DNA of 64,000 nucleotides from an uncultured Propionibacteriaceae bacterium (GTDB lineage Bacteria; Actinomycetota; Actinomycetes; Propionibacteriales; Propionibacteriaceae), in the NCBI GenBank assembly GCA_945911015.1, contig CAMDZW010000002.1:185656-249655 (forward strand), written 5' to 3'. The notes under the pieces were generated by a model. It did not search any database and was not told the origin of the DNA. It was given only the letters and a program-made list of their open reading frames with translations. Made by a program: the position numbers and the translations under genes. Every line of letters begins with the position of its first letter. The stretch's first letter is position 1. Below are positions 45,035-54,131 of the stretch, in pieces.

Positions 45035-45894
45035 GTGAGCTCCAGGGTGACGATCTGCTCGGTGACGGTGAAGCCCTCACGCAGATAGAGCGCATGGGCT
45101 CGGGAGTTGGCAGCAAAGACATTGAGACCGAGCCAGATGGCACCGTTCCGGCGGGTGTGCTCGGCCGCAGCGCGTAGGGCCTGGGTGCCGATGCCCTGAC
45201 CACGAAGGGCCTGGTCGACCACGATGTCGTAGAGGAAACATCGATGACGGTCGTCGGCGATCCACAGGTCGCCGACGAGCTGGTCGTCGCGGCGGATCTG
45301 GCACAGGGTGTGGCCGGCAGTGGCGACACCATCGCTCAGCTGCCCATCGGTGATCCGGACGGCTTCGGCCCGGGCCGAAGCGCGGTCGGTGGAGGGGCCC
45401 GAGGCGAGCAGGTCATCGACGTAGACCTCGATCGAGCGTTCCCGGAACGCGGCGAAACGCTGCGGTGACATCGGTTCCAGGCTCACCCCGACCGGCAGCG
45501 GCACCCCGGCCACCGCGAGCTGCATCTTGGTCGCCACCGGGATGGAGCCGGTGGCCTCCAGTACGGCGGCCGAGATCGGGTCGTCGGCCCAGACACTGAA
45601 GGTCAGGCTGTCCCACCCCTGGGCCCCGGCCAGGGCACGGATCTCGGGCCACCGGATCGCGACCTCATCGGCAGGGCAGTGCAAGCCGGCGAGGACAGCC
45701 TGGTCGGGCCGTTCGAGGATCCACATCCATGAGGCACCCTCGTCCCAGGTCCAGATCCGACCCGGGACATCGAGTGGCGGACCAACGGCGCCGGGACGCT
45801 TCTCGGCACGCCATTGCCGGGAGAGCAGATCGGCGTGGGCCTGTCGTCGTGCCCGGGCCGCGTCCTGACCGGTCAGTTCGATGAAGCTCGTCAC
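45031..45894 (-). CDS. GNAT family N-acetyltransferase
   Basis: A 287-residue protein with a C-terminal GNAT domain (about residues 150-285): V-D-Q-A-L-R-G-Q-G-I-G-T-Q-A-L is the acetyl-CoA loop, and A-L-Y-L-R-E-G-F the last strand. The first half looks like a second, degenerate GNAT-like lobe. The GTG at 45894 is chosen because a TAGGAT -10 box lies seven bases upstream; a longer ATG at 45984 would overlap the divergent gene. The acceptor is unknown. Confidence 0.82.
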   Translation of the reverse strand: MTSFIELTGQDAARARRQAHADLLSRQWRAEKRPGAVGPPLDVPGRIWTWDEGASWMWILERPDQAVLAGLHCPADEVAIRWPEIRALAGAQGWDSLTFSVWADDPISAAVLEATGSIPVATKMQLAVAGVPLPVGVSLEPMSPQRFAAFRERSIEVYVDDLLASGPSTDRASARAEAVRITDGQLSDGVATAGHTLCQIRRDDQLVGDLWIADDRHRCFLYDIVVDQALRGQGIGTQALRAAAEHTRRNGAIWLGLNVFAANSRAHALYLREGFTVTEQIVTLELT

Positions 45895-45901
45895 CTCTGT
45901 G

Positions 45902-45907
45902 ATCCTA
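45902..45907 (-). promoter_or_regulatory. -10 box (TAGGAT) of the GNAT gene
   Basis: Seven bases from the GTG at 45894; leaderless geometry. The pduO gene downstream would be co-transcribed. Confidence 0.5.
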
Positions 45908-45962
45908 GGCCAGCCCACGACATCGGTCAGGAATCGAGAAGGTCGGGTCCGCGCAGCCGTTC

Positions 45963-45968
45963 TACGCT
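45963..45968 (+). promoter_or_regulatory. -10 box (TACGCT) of the YdeI-like gene
   Basis: Five bases before the ATG at 45974. Confidence 0.4.
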
Positions 45969-45973
45969 GAGGC

Positions 45974-46498
45974 ATGAGCACCACGACAATGTTCCGCGCC
46001 GAGGTTGAACAGCTTGAGGACCGCCTGATCGTCCGGCTGAGCGAGGGGGCCAGCCAAGCGCTGCCGTCTCGCGGTCAAGTGGCGGTCACCGGCACCGTGG
46101 ACGGGCAGGAAATCGCCACGGTCATCGAACCGGACGGGCGTCGCGGACACTGGATCGCGGTCGACCGGCTCGGCCTTGACCTGGCTGCCGGTGTGTGGGT
46201 GACCCTCGAGCTGACCCCGACTCGGCAGTGGCCCGAGCCCGAGGTGCCCGTCGACCTGTCCACCGCTCTGGCCGAGGCTTCTGACGTGGCGCAGACCTGG
46301 TCGGACATCACCCCGATGGCCCGCTGGGAGTGGGTCCGTTGGATCTCGGCCACCAAGAATGAGCAGACCCGTGAACGTCGCATCGAGGTCGGCCTGTCCA
46401 AACTGCGGTCCGGGAAACGTCGCCCTTGTTGTTTCGATCTCGCGTCGTGCACCGATCCCGAACTGTCCCGGAACGGCAAGCTCCTCGGTCTGTCCTGA
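45974..46498 (+). CDS. YdeI/OmpD-associated family protein with DUF1905 domain
   Basis: A 174-residue protein. An N-terminal DUF1905 beta-barrel (about residues 5-90) precedes a C-terminal YdeI segment with W-x-x-I-T-P-M-A-R-W-E-W-V-R-W-I and A-T-K-N-E-Q-T-R-E-R-R. The family has been called bacteriocin-protection proteins; the activity is not established. Its stop lies in a 21-bp repeat shared with the convergent DinB-like gene. Confidence 0.82.
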   Translation: MSTTTMFRAEVEQLEDRLIVRLSEGASQALPSRGQVAVTGTVDGQEIATVIEPDGRRGHWIAVDRLGLDLAAGVWVTLELTPTRQWPEPEVPVDLSTALAEASDVAQTWSDITPMARWEWVRWISATKNEQTRERRIEVGLSKLRSGKRRPCCFDLASCTDPELSRNGKLLGLS

Positions 46499-46538
46499 CT
46501 CAGCCCCGGCTGCGTTCGACTCAACCCCGGCTTCGTTC
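46497..46538. repeat. 21-bp tandem repeat, two copies, at the DinB-like stop codon
   Basis: Copies at 46497-46517 and 46518-46538 differ at two bases. On the minus strand each reads E-R-S-R-G followed by TGA, so the last codons and the stop have been duplicated. Confidence 0.88.
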
Positions 46539-47039
46539 GAGGGTCCCGCGCAGAAATGCCGCTTGACCGACATGCTGGAGGTCGTCGGCGATCACACTGA
46601 CCAGCCGGACCCCCAGGGTCACCGGCGGATCCCAGGAGTCGTCGACGATCCGGTCGAGGTCGTCATCGGTGATGGTGTGCAGGTGAGCAACGGTCTGGGC
46701 ATGGACCGCGGCATGGTAGCCGACGAGGTCACCGGCGCTCACGCCACGGACCTGACCGACCTCGACCGAGGACTGCCCGTAGCCGTGTGCCGCGACATCG
46801 AAGGGCAGGTCGAACCGGTCGGCCCAGCCCTGTTTGGTCCACACCTGTTGGAGACCGGCGGCCGCAGCGATGTGGTCGTCCTGGACTCGAGTCAGGTGCC
46901 ACACCAGCCAGGCGATGGAGTTCCCGGCCGGGTCGAGCCGGGCCTCCAAGGTGGCGCTGTCCAGCCCCGACACGACGGCGCGCACCTCCTCGGCGATTCG
47001 CTGGTAGGCATCGAGCAACAGGGTCACACCGTTGGTCAT
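46521..47039 (-). CDS. DinB/DUF664 family protein
   Basis: A 172-residue four-helix protein like mycothiol-dependent maleylpyruvate isomerase and DinB relatives. N-S-I-A-W-L-V-W-H-L-T-R-V-Q-D-D-H near residues 37-53 supplies the family's metal-ligand His, with further His residues near 148. Starting at 47039 gives M-T-N-G-V-T-L-L-L-D-A-Y-Q-R. An upstream in-frame start would add a Val-rich stretch that looks like translated repeat-like non-coding DNA. A thiol-transferase role is possible but unproven. Confidence 0.75.
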   Translation of the reverse strand: MTNGVTLLLDAYQRIAEEVRAVVSGLDSATLEARLDPAGNSIAWLVWHLTRVQDDHIAAAAGLQQVWTKQGWADRFDLPFDVAAHGYGQSSVEVGQVRGVSAGDLVGYHAAVHAQTVAHLHTITDDDLDRIVDDSWDPPVTLGVRLVSVIADDLQHVGQAAFLRGTLERSRG

Positions 47040-47128
47040 GACGACCAGTGTGCCACCGTGGCCCACAACCGCAATCACCACTGCAACGACAACCGCAACC
47101 GCGACCGAGGACATGAGACGCTGACCTC

Positions 47129-48088
47129 ATGATCACCACCTGGCTCACCCGCACCTTTGACCGTACGGTCCCGGTCGCCGCAGCCACCATGGCTGGGGTC
47201 GCCGACGGTCGGTTCGCCGCAGCCGGCATTGGTGCCGGGATTCTCGGCGGCCTCGGGGTCGGACCGAGCGCCACCGGAGACTGGGTGCGGGAACAGCTCG
47301 CGATCGCCAACCGAGCGGCCGGGCCGTACTGCGTCGGTCTGATGGCTTGGGCGCTGGAACGGGACGCCACACCGTACGAGATCGTGGTGGAGTCACGACC
47401 GGCCGCAGTCTGTCTCTCCTTCGGCGACATCGGCCCGTGGGTGGCGCCCCTGCGTGAGGTCGGGACGGTGGTGCTTAGTCAGGTGAGCACCACCGATCAG
47501 GCCTTGGCAGCCGAGGCCGCCGGTGTGGATGCTGTGATTGCCCGTGGCAGCGAAGGCGGCGGGCACGGCTACGACCGGGTCGCGACGCTGCCCTTGTTGC
47601 AGTCGGTGCTCGATGCCGTGGCAGTGCCGGTGCTGGCCGCCGGCGGCATCGGCACACCCCGTGGGTTGGCCGCCGTGCTCGCCGCCGGGGCGGCCGGAGC
47701 ATGGGTGGGGACCGCCTTGGCCACCTGCGCCGAATCAGCCTGGCCCGACGACGTCACCACTCGCCTGGGTGAAGTCGGCGAGGACCAGACGCGGTACGGC
47801 CATGTGTTCGACACGGCCTCCCAGGCCGGATGGCCGGCCGAGATCGGGGGCCGGGCGGTGACGAACCCGTTCTTCGAGGCCTGGGTCGATCGGCTTGATG
47901 AGATGGACGACACAGCACGGGCACGCTTCCGCGCGGCGCCGGCCGCTCGGGACCTGGACACCTTGTCGATCTACATCGGTCAGGGAGTGGGGATGCTCGA
48001 CGGAAGGCGCAGATCCGTGGCCGAGGTGGTGACCGAGCTCGCCGCCGCCGAGGAGATCCTGCGACGCGTCGGATCCCAACTGAGCTGA
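47129..48088 (+). CDS. nitronate monooxygenase family flavoprotein
   Basis: A 319-residue TIM-barrel FMN enzyme. A-A-A-T-M-A-G-V near residues 17-24, the G-S-E-G-G-G-H motif with catalytic His near 140-146, and V-L-A-A-G-G-I-G-T near 170-178 are typical. It oxidises alkyl nitronates, protecting against propionate-3-nitronate-type toxins. The ATG has no strong ribosome binding site; GACGCT six bases upstream is a weak -10 candidate. Confidence 0.88.
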   Translation: MITTWLTRTFDRTVPVAAATMAGVADGRFAAAGIGAGILGGLGVGPSATGDWVREQLAIANRAAGPYCVGLMAWALERDATPYEIVVESRPAAVCLSFGDIGPWVAPLREVGTVVLSQVSTTDQALAAEAAGVDAVIARGSEGGGHGYDRVATLPLLQSVLDAVAVPVLAAGGIGTPRGLAAVLAAGAAGAWVGTALATCAESAWPDDVTTRLGEVGEDQTRYGHVFDTASQAGWPAEIGGRAVTNPFFEAWVDRLDEMDDTARARFRAAPAARDLDTLSIYIGQGVGMLDGRRRSVAEVVTELAAAEEILRRVGSQLS

Positions 48089-48130
48089 CCCCGGTTGGTG
48101 GCAGCGGCTGGCCGTGGCAGGCTTTGCCGC

Positions 48131-48880
48131 GTGCGAAAACTGATGGTGTTGTTGGCAGCAGCGGTGGCCGTGGTCCTGGCCGGTTGTGTGAGTGCCCCGG
48201 TGACCAGCCCGAGACCCTCGCCCGGAGTGACCGGCTCATCGGGCTCGCCGAGTCCGAGCCTGGCCGCGGGCGAGTGCGACTACATTGCCGATGACAATGC
48301 CGCCAAGCCGGTGGAGCTGCCCCCGATGACCGGAGTGCCGCACACCGGCACCGCCGAGGTCACCCTCGACACCGAGGCCGGCTCGTTGGTGATCACCCTG
48401 GACCGGGAGGCCGTGCCCTGCACGGTGAATTCCTTCGTCTCGCTGACCGAGCAGGGCTTCTACGACCAGACCGAGTGTCACCGGATGGCCGACACCGGCA
48501 TCTTCATCCTCCAGTGCGGTGACCCCACCGGCACCGGCACCGGCGGTCCGGGCTACTCCTTTGCCGATGAGGGCGGCCCCGACATGTCCTACCCGGCCGG
48601 CACCGTGGCCATGGCCAATTCCGGACCCGACACGAACGGATCACAGTTCTTCTTCCTGGTCCGCGACACCCCGTTCCCGCCGGACTACACCGTCTTCGGC
48701 CACCTGGACGAGGAGTCGCTCGCCGTGCTGGTCGCACTGGTGCAGCGCGGCCACGACGGGTCCTACGACGATGGATCCGGCCGACCGAACCCACCCATCG
48801 TGATCGACAAGGCCACGCTCACCCAGGAATCGGACGAAACGCCGAGTTCCTCGCCGACGGCAGACTCCTCGGGACGCTGA
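48131..48880 (+). CDS. secreted cyclophilin-type peptidyl-prolyl isomerase lipoprotein
   Basis: A 249-residue lipoprotein. Signal peptide 1-19 ends in lipobox V-L-A-G-C, followed by a Ser/Pro linker. The cyclophilin domain (about 70-235) holds N-S-F-V-S-L-T-E near 99-106, G-T-V-A-M-A-N-S-G-P-D-T-N-G-S-Q-F-F near 157-174, and the end L-D-E-E-S-L. It would help fold exported proteins. The GTG at 48131 is chosen because the signal peptide starts there. Its 3' end lies beside a 19-bp tandem repeat. Confidence 0.9.
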   Translation: MRKLMVLLAAAVAVVLAGCVSAPVTSPRPSPGVTGSSGSPSPSLAAGECDYIADDNAAKPVELPPMTGVPHTGTAEVTLDTEAGSLVITLDREAVPCTVNSFVSLTEQGFYDQTECHRMADTGIFILQCGDPTGTGTGGPGYSFADEGGPDMSYPAGTVAMANSGPDTNGSQFFFLVRDTPFPPDYTVFGHLDEESLAVLVALVQRGHDGSYDDGSGRPNPPIVIDKATLTQESDETPSSSPTADSSGR

Positions 48881-48886
48881 CCGGCT

Positions 48887-48943
48887 CAGGCCGAGGCGAA
48901 CTGTTCAGACCGAGGCGAACTGTTCAGACCGAGGCGAACTGGG
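48887..48943. repeat. 19-bp tandem repeat, three copies, at the hydrolase stop codon
   Basis: Units 48887-48905, 48906-48924 and 48925-48943 of cagaccgaggcgaactgtt, nearly identical. Each unit carries the TGA (minus strand) of the hydrolase gene. Confidence 0.95.
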
Positions 48944-49709
48944 CCAGGATCTCGGCAAAGACCTCAGGCTGCTCCGAGTGCACCCAGTGCCCGGCCCGCT
49001 TGACCTTCACTCTCCGGGTCTGGGGGAACAGTGTTTTCATCGGCTGGTCATGGTCGGGACGGATGTAGTCCGACGTCGCACCAGCCATCCACAACACCGG
49101 TCCTTCGAAGACGGCGTCGATCGGCTCCCAGTCGGCCAGCCGGTCCAGTTCGGTGTCGATCAGGTCCAGATTGGCCTGCCAGTACCAACCGCGGCCACCG
49201 GGGCTGGTGTCGTGGCGTAGGTTCTGCAGCAGGAATCCCCGAATGGTGGGGTCAGGCACCGCGTCCTCGAGCAGGGCATCGGCGACCGCACGGTTGTCCA
49301 GGGTCGCCAAGTCGATCGCGCGCATCCCGGCGATGTACTGGGCAAACTGGCTCATCCCGTCGTACGGGACAGGGGACATGTCAACCACGCAGAGCTTGGC
49401 CACCAGCTCCGGATGATCCAGGGCGAGCCGCATCGCGACCTTGCCACCCAGGGAGTGGCCGACCAGAACCGTCGGCGCCAGCCCACTGTCGATCACGGCG
49501 GTGGCCACGCCGCTGGCCATCTCGGCGTGACTGAGATGATCGGTCCACGACGAGCGGCCGTGGTTGGGCAGGTCCACCAACAGGCACCGAAATCCCTTGT
49601 CCACGAGGGTTCTGGCGATCCCGGTCCAGTTGCGTCCCTGCCCGAACAAACCGTGGCAGAAGGTGATCAGGGGTCCTTCGGTGCCGAGCAGGGTGGTGTG
49701 GACCGACAT
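48924..49709 (-). CDS. alpha/beta hydrolase
   Basis: A 261-residue alpha/beta hydrolase. Catalytic Ser in V-G-H-S-L-G-G near residues 82-88, the oxyanion F-C-H-G-L-F-G near 17-23, and His in G-H-W-V-H-S near 245. The general pattern resembles YbfF-type esterases; the substrate is unknown. Its ATG overlaps the stop of the upstream dehydrogenase gene (TGATG). Confidence 0.88.
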   Translation of the reverse strand: MSVHTTLLGTEGPLITFCHGLFGQGRNWTGIARTLVDKGFRCLLVDLPNHGRSSWTDHLSHAEMASGVATAVIDSGLAPTVLVGHSLGGKVAMRLALDHPELVAKLCVVDMSPVPYDGMSQFAQYIAGMRAIDLATLDNRAVADALLEDAVPDPTIRGFLLQNLRHDTSPGGRGWYWQANLDLIDTELDRLADWEPIDAVFEGPVLWMAGATSDYIRPDHDQPMKTLFPQTRRVKVKRAGHWVHSEQPEVFAEILAQFASV

Positions 49710-50950
49710 CAGACGACCTTTCCGGACGTGGGGCGGGCAGGGGAATCGCGGCGAGGCCGACGCAGGGCGGCCAGAGCAGCCGCGGGATCGTCTGCGGCGG
49801 CAAGCTGCTCGAGCAAGTGGCAGGGCCGGTGCGCAGGCTCGGCGGTCTCGGCAAAGATCATCTGCTGGGCGGTCAGCACCGGTACGACACCGATCTCAGC
49901 GATCAGGTCGAAGGGCCCGGGCATCCGACAACCGAGCTGCATGCCGGTGTCGATGTCGTCGCAGCTGGCATAGCCGCTCTCCACCATCCGGAGCGCCTCG
50001 TTGAGATAGGGCAGGACCAGAGCCCCGGGCAGCTCATCGACTCGGGTCTCGCGTCGGCGGGCCCGATTGACCTGTGCTGAGGGATCCGGCTCCGTGGCCG
50101 TGCCGAAACCGAGTCCCGACTTGCGGCCGAGTCGGCCTGCTGCGACCAGCTGGCGCAGCAGCGGAGCCGGAGCATCGATGCGGTCCCTGGTCTCGGACCA
50201 GATCTGTTCCACCACAGCCAGCACCACGTCAAGTCCCACCAGATCACACAGCTCGAACGGGCCCATCGGATAACCGGCGGAGGTGACCATCACCTGATCG
50301 ATCTCGTCGCGGGAGGCAAACCCGTCCTGGAGCAGCCGGATGGCTCGGTTGAGATAGCCCACCAGCAACCGGTTGACCACGAAACCGGCCCGGTCGCCGC
50401 ACTGGATGGCGACCTTGCCGAGCTGGTCGACGATCGACCCGATCTGCTCGCTCACGGTGTCGGCGGTGTGGACGGTGGTGACGATCTCGACCAACTGCTG
50501 GACAGGGGCCGGGTTGAAGAAGTGCAGCCCGACGACCCGTTCGGGATGGGCCGCGGCCGAAGCAATCTCGGTGACCGACAGCGACGAGGTGTTCGTGGCA
50601 AGGATCACCTCGGCGCCGAATCGGGCACCCAGATCGGCGAAGATGTCGCGTTTGGTCTGCACATCCTCGACCGCAGCCTCGACGACAAGGTCAACCTCGG
50701 ACGCGTCGTCGAGATCAGTGTGGACGCTGATCCGTGCCAGCAGGGCGTCGCGGTCGCTGGGACTGAGCTTGCCCTTGGCCACGGCACGATCAGTGGAGCT
50801 GGCGAGGATCTGGTGGCCCCGGTCCAGAGCTGCCTGGTCCCGGTCGATCCCGTACACCCGCCAGCCTTCACGGGCAAAGACTTCGGCGATGCCGGCGCCC
50901 ATGGTTCCCAGACCGATGACGATGGCCGAGCCGGTGGAGATGGTGGTCAC
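49709..50950 (-). CDS. 3-hydroxyacyl-CoA dehydrogenase
   Basis: A 413-residue NAD-dependent enzyme of fatty-acid beta-oxidation. The Rossmann loop V-I-G-L-G-T-M-G-A-G-I-A lies near residues 11-22, G-L-H-F-F-N-P-A-P near 138-146, and the 3HCDH C-terminal domain is present twice (two Y-P-M-G-P-F-E-L-like segments), as in FadB2-type proteins with an extra C-terminal copy. The GTG at 50950 is the first start consistent with the fold. It is divergent from nucS and upstream of the hydrolase gene. Confidence 0.9.
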   Translation of the reverse strand: MTTISTGSAIVIGLGTMGAGIAEVFAREGWRVYGIDRDQAALDRGHQILASSTDRAVAKGKLSPSDRDALLARISVHTDLDDASEVDLVVEAAVEDVQTKRDIFADLGARFGAEVILATNTSSLSVTEIASAAAHPERVVGLHFFNPAPVQQLVEIVTTVHTADTVSEQIGSIVDQLGKVAIQCGDRAGFVVNRLLVGYLNRAIRLLQDGFASRDEIDQVMVTSAGYPMGPFELCDLVGLDVVLAVVEQIWSETRDRIDAPAPLLRQLVAAGRLGRKSGLGFGTATEPDPSAQVNRARRRETRVDELPGALVLPYLNEALRMVESGYASCDDIDTGMQLGCRMPGPFDLIAEIGVVPVLTAQQMIFAETAEPAHRPCHLLEQLAAADDPAAALAALRRPRRDSPARPTSGKVV

Positions 50951-51022
50951 GTGAGGCAGTGTGCCATGTGAGTGAGCCAGCCAACACCGGGGGCGAAGAT
51001 GCGCCGAGACAGGTCGGCACGT

Positions 51023-51028
51023 TAGGTT
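51023..51028 (+). promoter_or_regulatory. -10 box (TAGGTT) of nucS
   Basis: Seven bases before the ATG at 51036; leaderless geometry. Confidence 0.5.
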
Positions 51029-51035
51029 GTCGGCC

Positions 51036-51743
51036 ATGCGCTTGGTGATCGCTCGCTGTCAGGTCGACTACGCGGGTCGGTTGACCGCCCATCTCCCGAT
51101 GGCCCCCCGTCTCATCATGGTCAAATCGGACAGTTCGGTCTCGATCCATGCTGACGACCGGGCCTACAAACCGCTCAACTGGATGAGCCCACCATGTCGA
51201 CTGACCGAACGTGAGCCGTCAGATGATGAGGCCCAGGTCGCCGGCCCGGACATGCCGATCGAGAAGGTGTGGGAGGTTGTCGGCAAGGACGGTGACTCCC
51301 TGGTCATCACGATCGCCGAGATCATGCACGACTCCAGTCACGAGCTCGGGGTCGACCCAGGGTTGCGCAAGGACGGCGTCGAAGCCCACTTGCAAGAGCT
51401 CCTTGCCGCGAACCCGGAGACCTTCGGGGCCGGATGGCGGTTGGTCCGACGCGAACATCCGACCGCGATCGGGCCAGTCGACCTGTTGTGCCGCAATGGC
51501 GACGACGTTCATGTCGCGGTCGAGATCAAGCGTCGCGGTGAGATCGACGGCGTCGAACAGCTCACCCGCTACCTGGAGCTGCTCAACCGCGATCCACTGC
51601 TGGGTGAGGTCAAGGGGGTCTTCGCCGCCCAAGCGATCAAGCCGCAGGCACGGGTGCTGGCCGAGGACCGCGGCATCACCTGCGTGGTGGTCGACTATGA
51701 CGCCCTGCGCGGGATGGACAATCCCGAGGAACGTCTGTTCTGA
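51036..51743 (+). CDS. nucS: mismatch-specific endonuclease NucS/EndoMS
   Basis: A 235-residue enzyme of non-canonical mismatch repair in actinobacteria and archaea, which lack MutS/MutL. The N-terminal DNA-binding and dimerisation domain spans about 1-110. The C-terminal PD-(D/E)xK nuclease shows G-P-V-D-L-L-C near 150 and V-A-V-E-I-K-R-R-G near 165, giving the catalytic Asp, Glu and Lys. The C-terminus ends N-P-E-E-R-L-F without a long clamp-binding tail. M. tuberculosis Rv1321 is the homologue (from memory). Confidence 0.94.
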   Translation: MRLVIARCQVDYAGRLTAHLPMAPRLIMVKSDSSVSIHADDRAYKPLNWMSPPCRLTEREPSDDEAQVAGPDMPIEKVWEVVGKDGDSLVITIAEIMHDSSHELGVDPGLRKDGVEAHLQELLAANPETFGAGWRLVRREHPTAIGPVDLLCRNGDDVHVAVEIKRRGEIDGVEQLTRYLELLNRDPLLGEVKGVFAAQAIKPQARVLAEDRGITCVVVDYDALRGMDNPEERLF

Positions 51744-51778
51744 GACTGCACCGCGCCGTTGGTCCGCCCGTGGGGTGG

Positions 51779-52864
51779 TCAACCACGATCGAGGCGGGGT
51801 TGACCGACCTCCTGCCACAGCAGCAGAGCGATGGCCGCAGTCGGGATGGCGATGAGGGCTCCGGCAATCCCCATCAAGGTGCCACCGACCAGAGCGGCGG
51901 TGACGGTCACCACTCCGGGGACGTCGATCGAACGCGCCATCACTCGCGGATAGATCAGCCACGCCTCGGTCTGGGTGTACAGCAGGTAGTAGACCGCCGC
52001 GATGATGCCCAGAGTCGGGGAGTGCAGGAAAGCGACCGTGGTCACGATCACTGCGCCGATGGTCGGTCCGATCAGGGGGATGAAGTCGAACAACGCCACC
52101 ACCACGGCCAGCACCAGGGCGTACTCACCGAGACCACAGGCCACCAGCAGGATGAAGGTCCCGGTGCCGGCCAGGGTGACGATCACGAACAGGCCACCGA
52201 CATAGTGGCCGACCTTGTCGAACACCAGCGCACTCAGCTCCCGGACCCGCGCCCGGTTGGAGGCCGGCGCCACCGCGTGGAACGCGCGCTGGATCAGCGG
52301 CAGCGAGGCCAGGAACCAGATCGTCAGGACCGCCAGCGCCACCCCGCGGGTGAGCACGCCGACCACGAGCTGGCCGGCCCCGAGGACACCGCCGAAGAGA
52401 TCGTCGGCCAGACCCGGATCGTTCAGCGCGCGTAGCCCGGCATCGAGCACACCGAAGCGATCATTCAGGTCGTGGATCAGGGGATGGTCGCGAGCAGCGT
52501 TCAACATCGACGGTCCGTCGATGACCAGTCGGGTCAGCTGGTCGGCTGCCACCGGGATGATCGCCCACAGTGCCAGACTGAACAGGGCCACGGCCACCAC
52601 GACCACGGCCGCGACAGCGATCGCCCGGGGCAGCCGGCGGCGGGTGAGCCAATCGACGGCAGGGTTGAGCCCCAGAGCCAGGAACAGGGCGAGCACGATC
52701 ACGGTCAGGATCGTGTGGGCGGCCACCACCGTGGCGGCCATGGTGAGGGCCAGCAGCCCCCCGACCGTGAGCCCGAAACCGATGGCAACCGGAGACCGTG
52801 GGGTGGTCTTCTCCTCGTCGTCGACGGCCGGTTCGGCTGGTTCGGTCGGCGACGAGGTGGTCAC
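51779..52864 (-). CDS. AI-2E family transporter (PerM-like)
   Basis: A 361-residue membrane protein with about eight hydrophobic segments. The family pattern is clear: L-A-L-G-L-N-P-A-V-D-W-L near residues 63-74, F-I-P-L-I-G-P-T-I-G near 260-269, and a final G-I-A-G-A-L-I-A-I-P. Some members export autoinducer-2 or act as sodium/proton antiporters; the cargo is unknown. GTG 52864 overlaps the stop of the DivIVA-like gene (TAGTG). Confidence 0.88.
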   Translation of the reverse strand: MTTSSPTEPAEPAVDDEEKTTPRSPVAIGFGLTVGGLLALTMAATVVAAHTILTVIVLALFLALGLNPAVDWLTRRRLPRAIAVAAVVVVAVALFSLALWAIIPVAADQLTRLVIDGPSMLNAARDHPLIHDLNDRFGVLDAGLRALNDPGLADDLFGGVLGAGQLVVGVLTRGVALAVLTIWFLASLPLIQRAFHAVAPASNRARVRELSALVFDKVGHYVGGLFVIVTLAGTGTFILLVACGLGEYALVLAVVVALFDFIPLIGPTIGAVIVTTVAFLHSPTLGIIAAVYYLLYTQTEAWLIYPRVMARSIDVPGVVTVTAALVGGTLMGIAGALIAIPTAAIALLLWQEVGQPRLDRG

Positions 52865-54036
52865 TACGGCTCCCGGAGTGCGGTCTCGGAACGGTCTGTC
52901 TCAGAACTGCCGGTGTCGGATCGGTCGGTGTCGGATCGGTCGGTGTCGGGCTGGTCGGCGGCGACAACGGGCATCACCGCCGTGGCAGCATTGTCCACCG
53001 CCGGGCCGTCGGCGTCCACTGTCGCGTCGCCGTCCTGTCGTGCCTGGGCGCTGGCGCGGATGTTGTCGGCCATGGTGGCCAGATGGCTGGACAGCTCGGA
53101 GCGACGCTGTTCGAGGACGGCGATCTCGCGGGCCAGGGCGGCCCGGCGTCGCTCGGCCTCGGCCTCGATCGACTGGTGACGGGTCACGGCCTGCCGCTGA
53201 GCGGTGGCGACCTGGTCCTCGGTGGCCCGCAGATTCGCGGTGCGCACCGACTCGGCCTCCTGGACGGCCTCGGCCCGCAACTGGGCAGCCGCAGCGATGT
53301 CGGCGGCCAGTGCGGCCTGGGCGCGCCGGGCATGGTCGGCGGCCTCGGTCAACAAGGCAGCGGTCTGCTCGGCCTGGGTCTGGCGGTCGTCGGCCATGGC
53401 CGCCAGGGCGTTCTCCCGCTCGGCTGCGGTGCGCGCGGCCAGAGCGGCGGCCTCACGTTCGGAGGAGATCCGGATCTGCTCGGCGCGATCGGTGGCCTCG
53501 GACCGCGTGCGGAGCTGCGCGGTCTCGGCCTCCCGCTGTGCGGCGGCCAGGATGGCAGAGGACTGGGTCTGCGCGGACTGAATCACCCGAGAGGCCTCGG
53601 TGGAGATGCGTTCGCGGATGGTCCGTGACTCCTCGAGGGCGGCGGCACGGATCTCGGCGACCTCATCCTCGGTCCGCGCCCGGAGCTCAGCGAGTTCACG
53701 GTCGGTCCGGTCGCGCAGCTGTGCGGCCTCGGCATGCCCGGCATCGACGATCTCGCGGGCCTGACTGTGCGCCAGGCCCAAGATCTCGGCGGCGTGTCCG
53801 CCCAGATCAGCGAAGTCAACGTCTTCGTGCGCCCGAGGTCGACGCGACAGCTCTCGCTGCACCGTGCGGAGGTCCTCCTCGAGCTGACGGACCCGCTGAC
53901 GCTGCACGGCGAGCTGGCCCTCCAGGTGACGCAGGTACTCGTCAACGGCCTGGCGTTGATATCCCATGGCTGCTCGAGGGAAGGCCCCGGCTGCCGTGGC
54001 CTTGTCCTCGAAGAGGTTGAGACCGTCCTCGCTCAC
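52864..54036 (-). CDS. DivIVA-like coiled-coil protein
   Basis: A 390-residue protein. An N-terminal DivIVA-type segment ([15 protein letters not shown] near residues 25-39) is followed by a very long coiled coil (about 40-340) rich in Glu, Ala, Arg and Gln, and a Ser/Thr/Asp tail with pentapeptide D-T-D-R-S repeats. DivIVA/Wag31 relatives scaffold poles and septa. GTG 54036 has AGGAG six bases upstream; an in-frame GTG at 54078 with a TACTCT -10 box (54084-54089) is the competing start. It is co-transcribed with the AI-2E gene. Confidence 0.8.
   Translation of the reverse strand: MSEDGLNLFEDKATAAGAFPRAAMGYQRQAVDEYLRHLEGQLAVQRQRVRQLEEDLRTVQRELSRRPRAHEDVDFADLGGHAAEILGLAHSQAREIVDAGHAEAAQLRDRTDRELAELRARTEDEVAEIRAAALEESRTIRERISTEASRVIQSAQTQSSAILAAAQREAETAQLRTRSEATDRAEQIRISSEREAAALAARTAAERENALAAMADDRQTQAEQTAALLTEAADHARRAQAALAADIAAAAQLRAEAVQEAESVRTANLRATEDQVATAQRQAVTRHQSIEAEAERRRAALAREIAVLEQRRSELSSHLATMADNIRASAQARQDGDATVDADGPAVDNAATAVMPVVAADQPDTDRSDTDRSDTGSSETDRSETALREP
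52881..52955. repeat. 15-bp tandem repeat, five units, C-terminal codons of the DivIVA-like gene
   Basis: cggtgtcggatcggt is exact at 52911-52925 and 52926-52940; variants fill 52881-52895, 52896-52910 and 52941-52955. They code D-T-D-R-S-like pentapeptides in frame. Confidence 0.9.
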
Positions 54037-54131
54037 ACGTTGCTCCTGTCGTCCGTACCCGGGGGATCCGGTGGTCACCCCCAAGAGTAGTCAGGCGTTG
54101 GAAGCAGCATGGACTCCCCACCGGGGGCATC

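Noticed and set aside
46521..47114. Longer start for the DinB-like gene giving a Val-rich N-terminal helix
   Set aside because: The added stretch is a run of V, A and I codons from a simple-sequence region and would overlap the divergent gene's promoter. The family starts at the shorter site.
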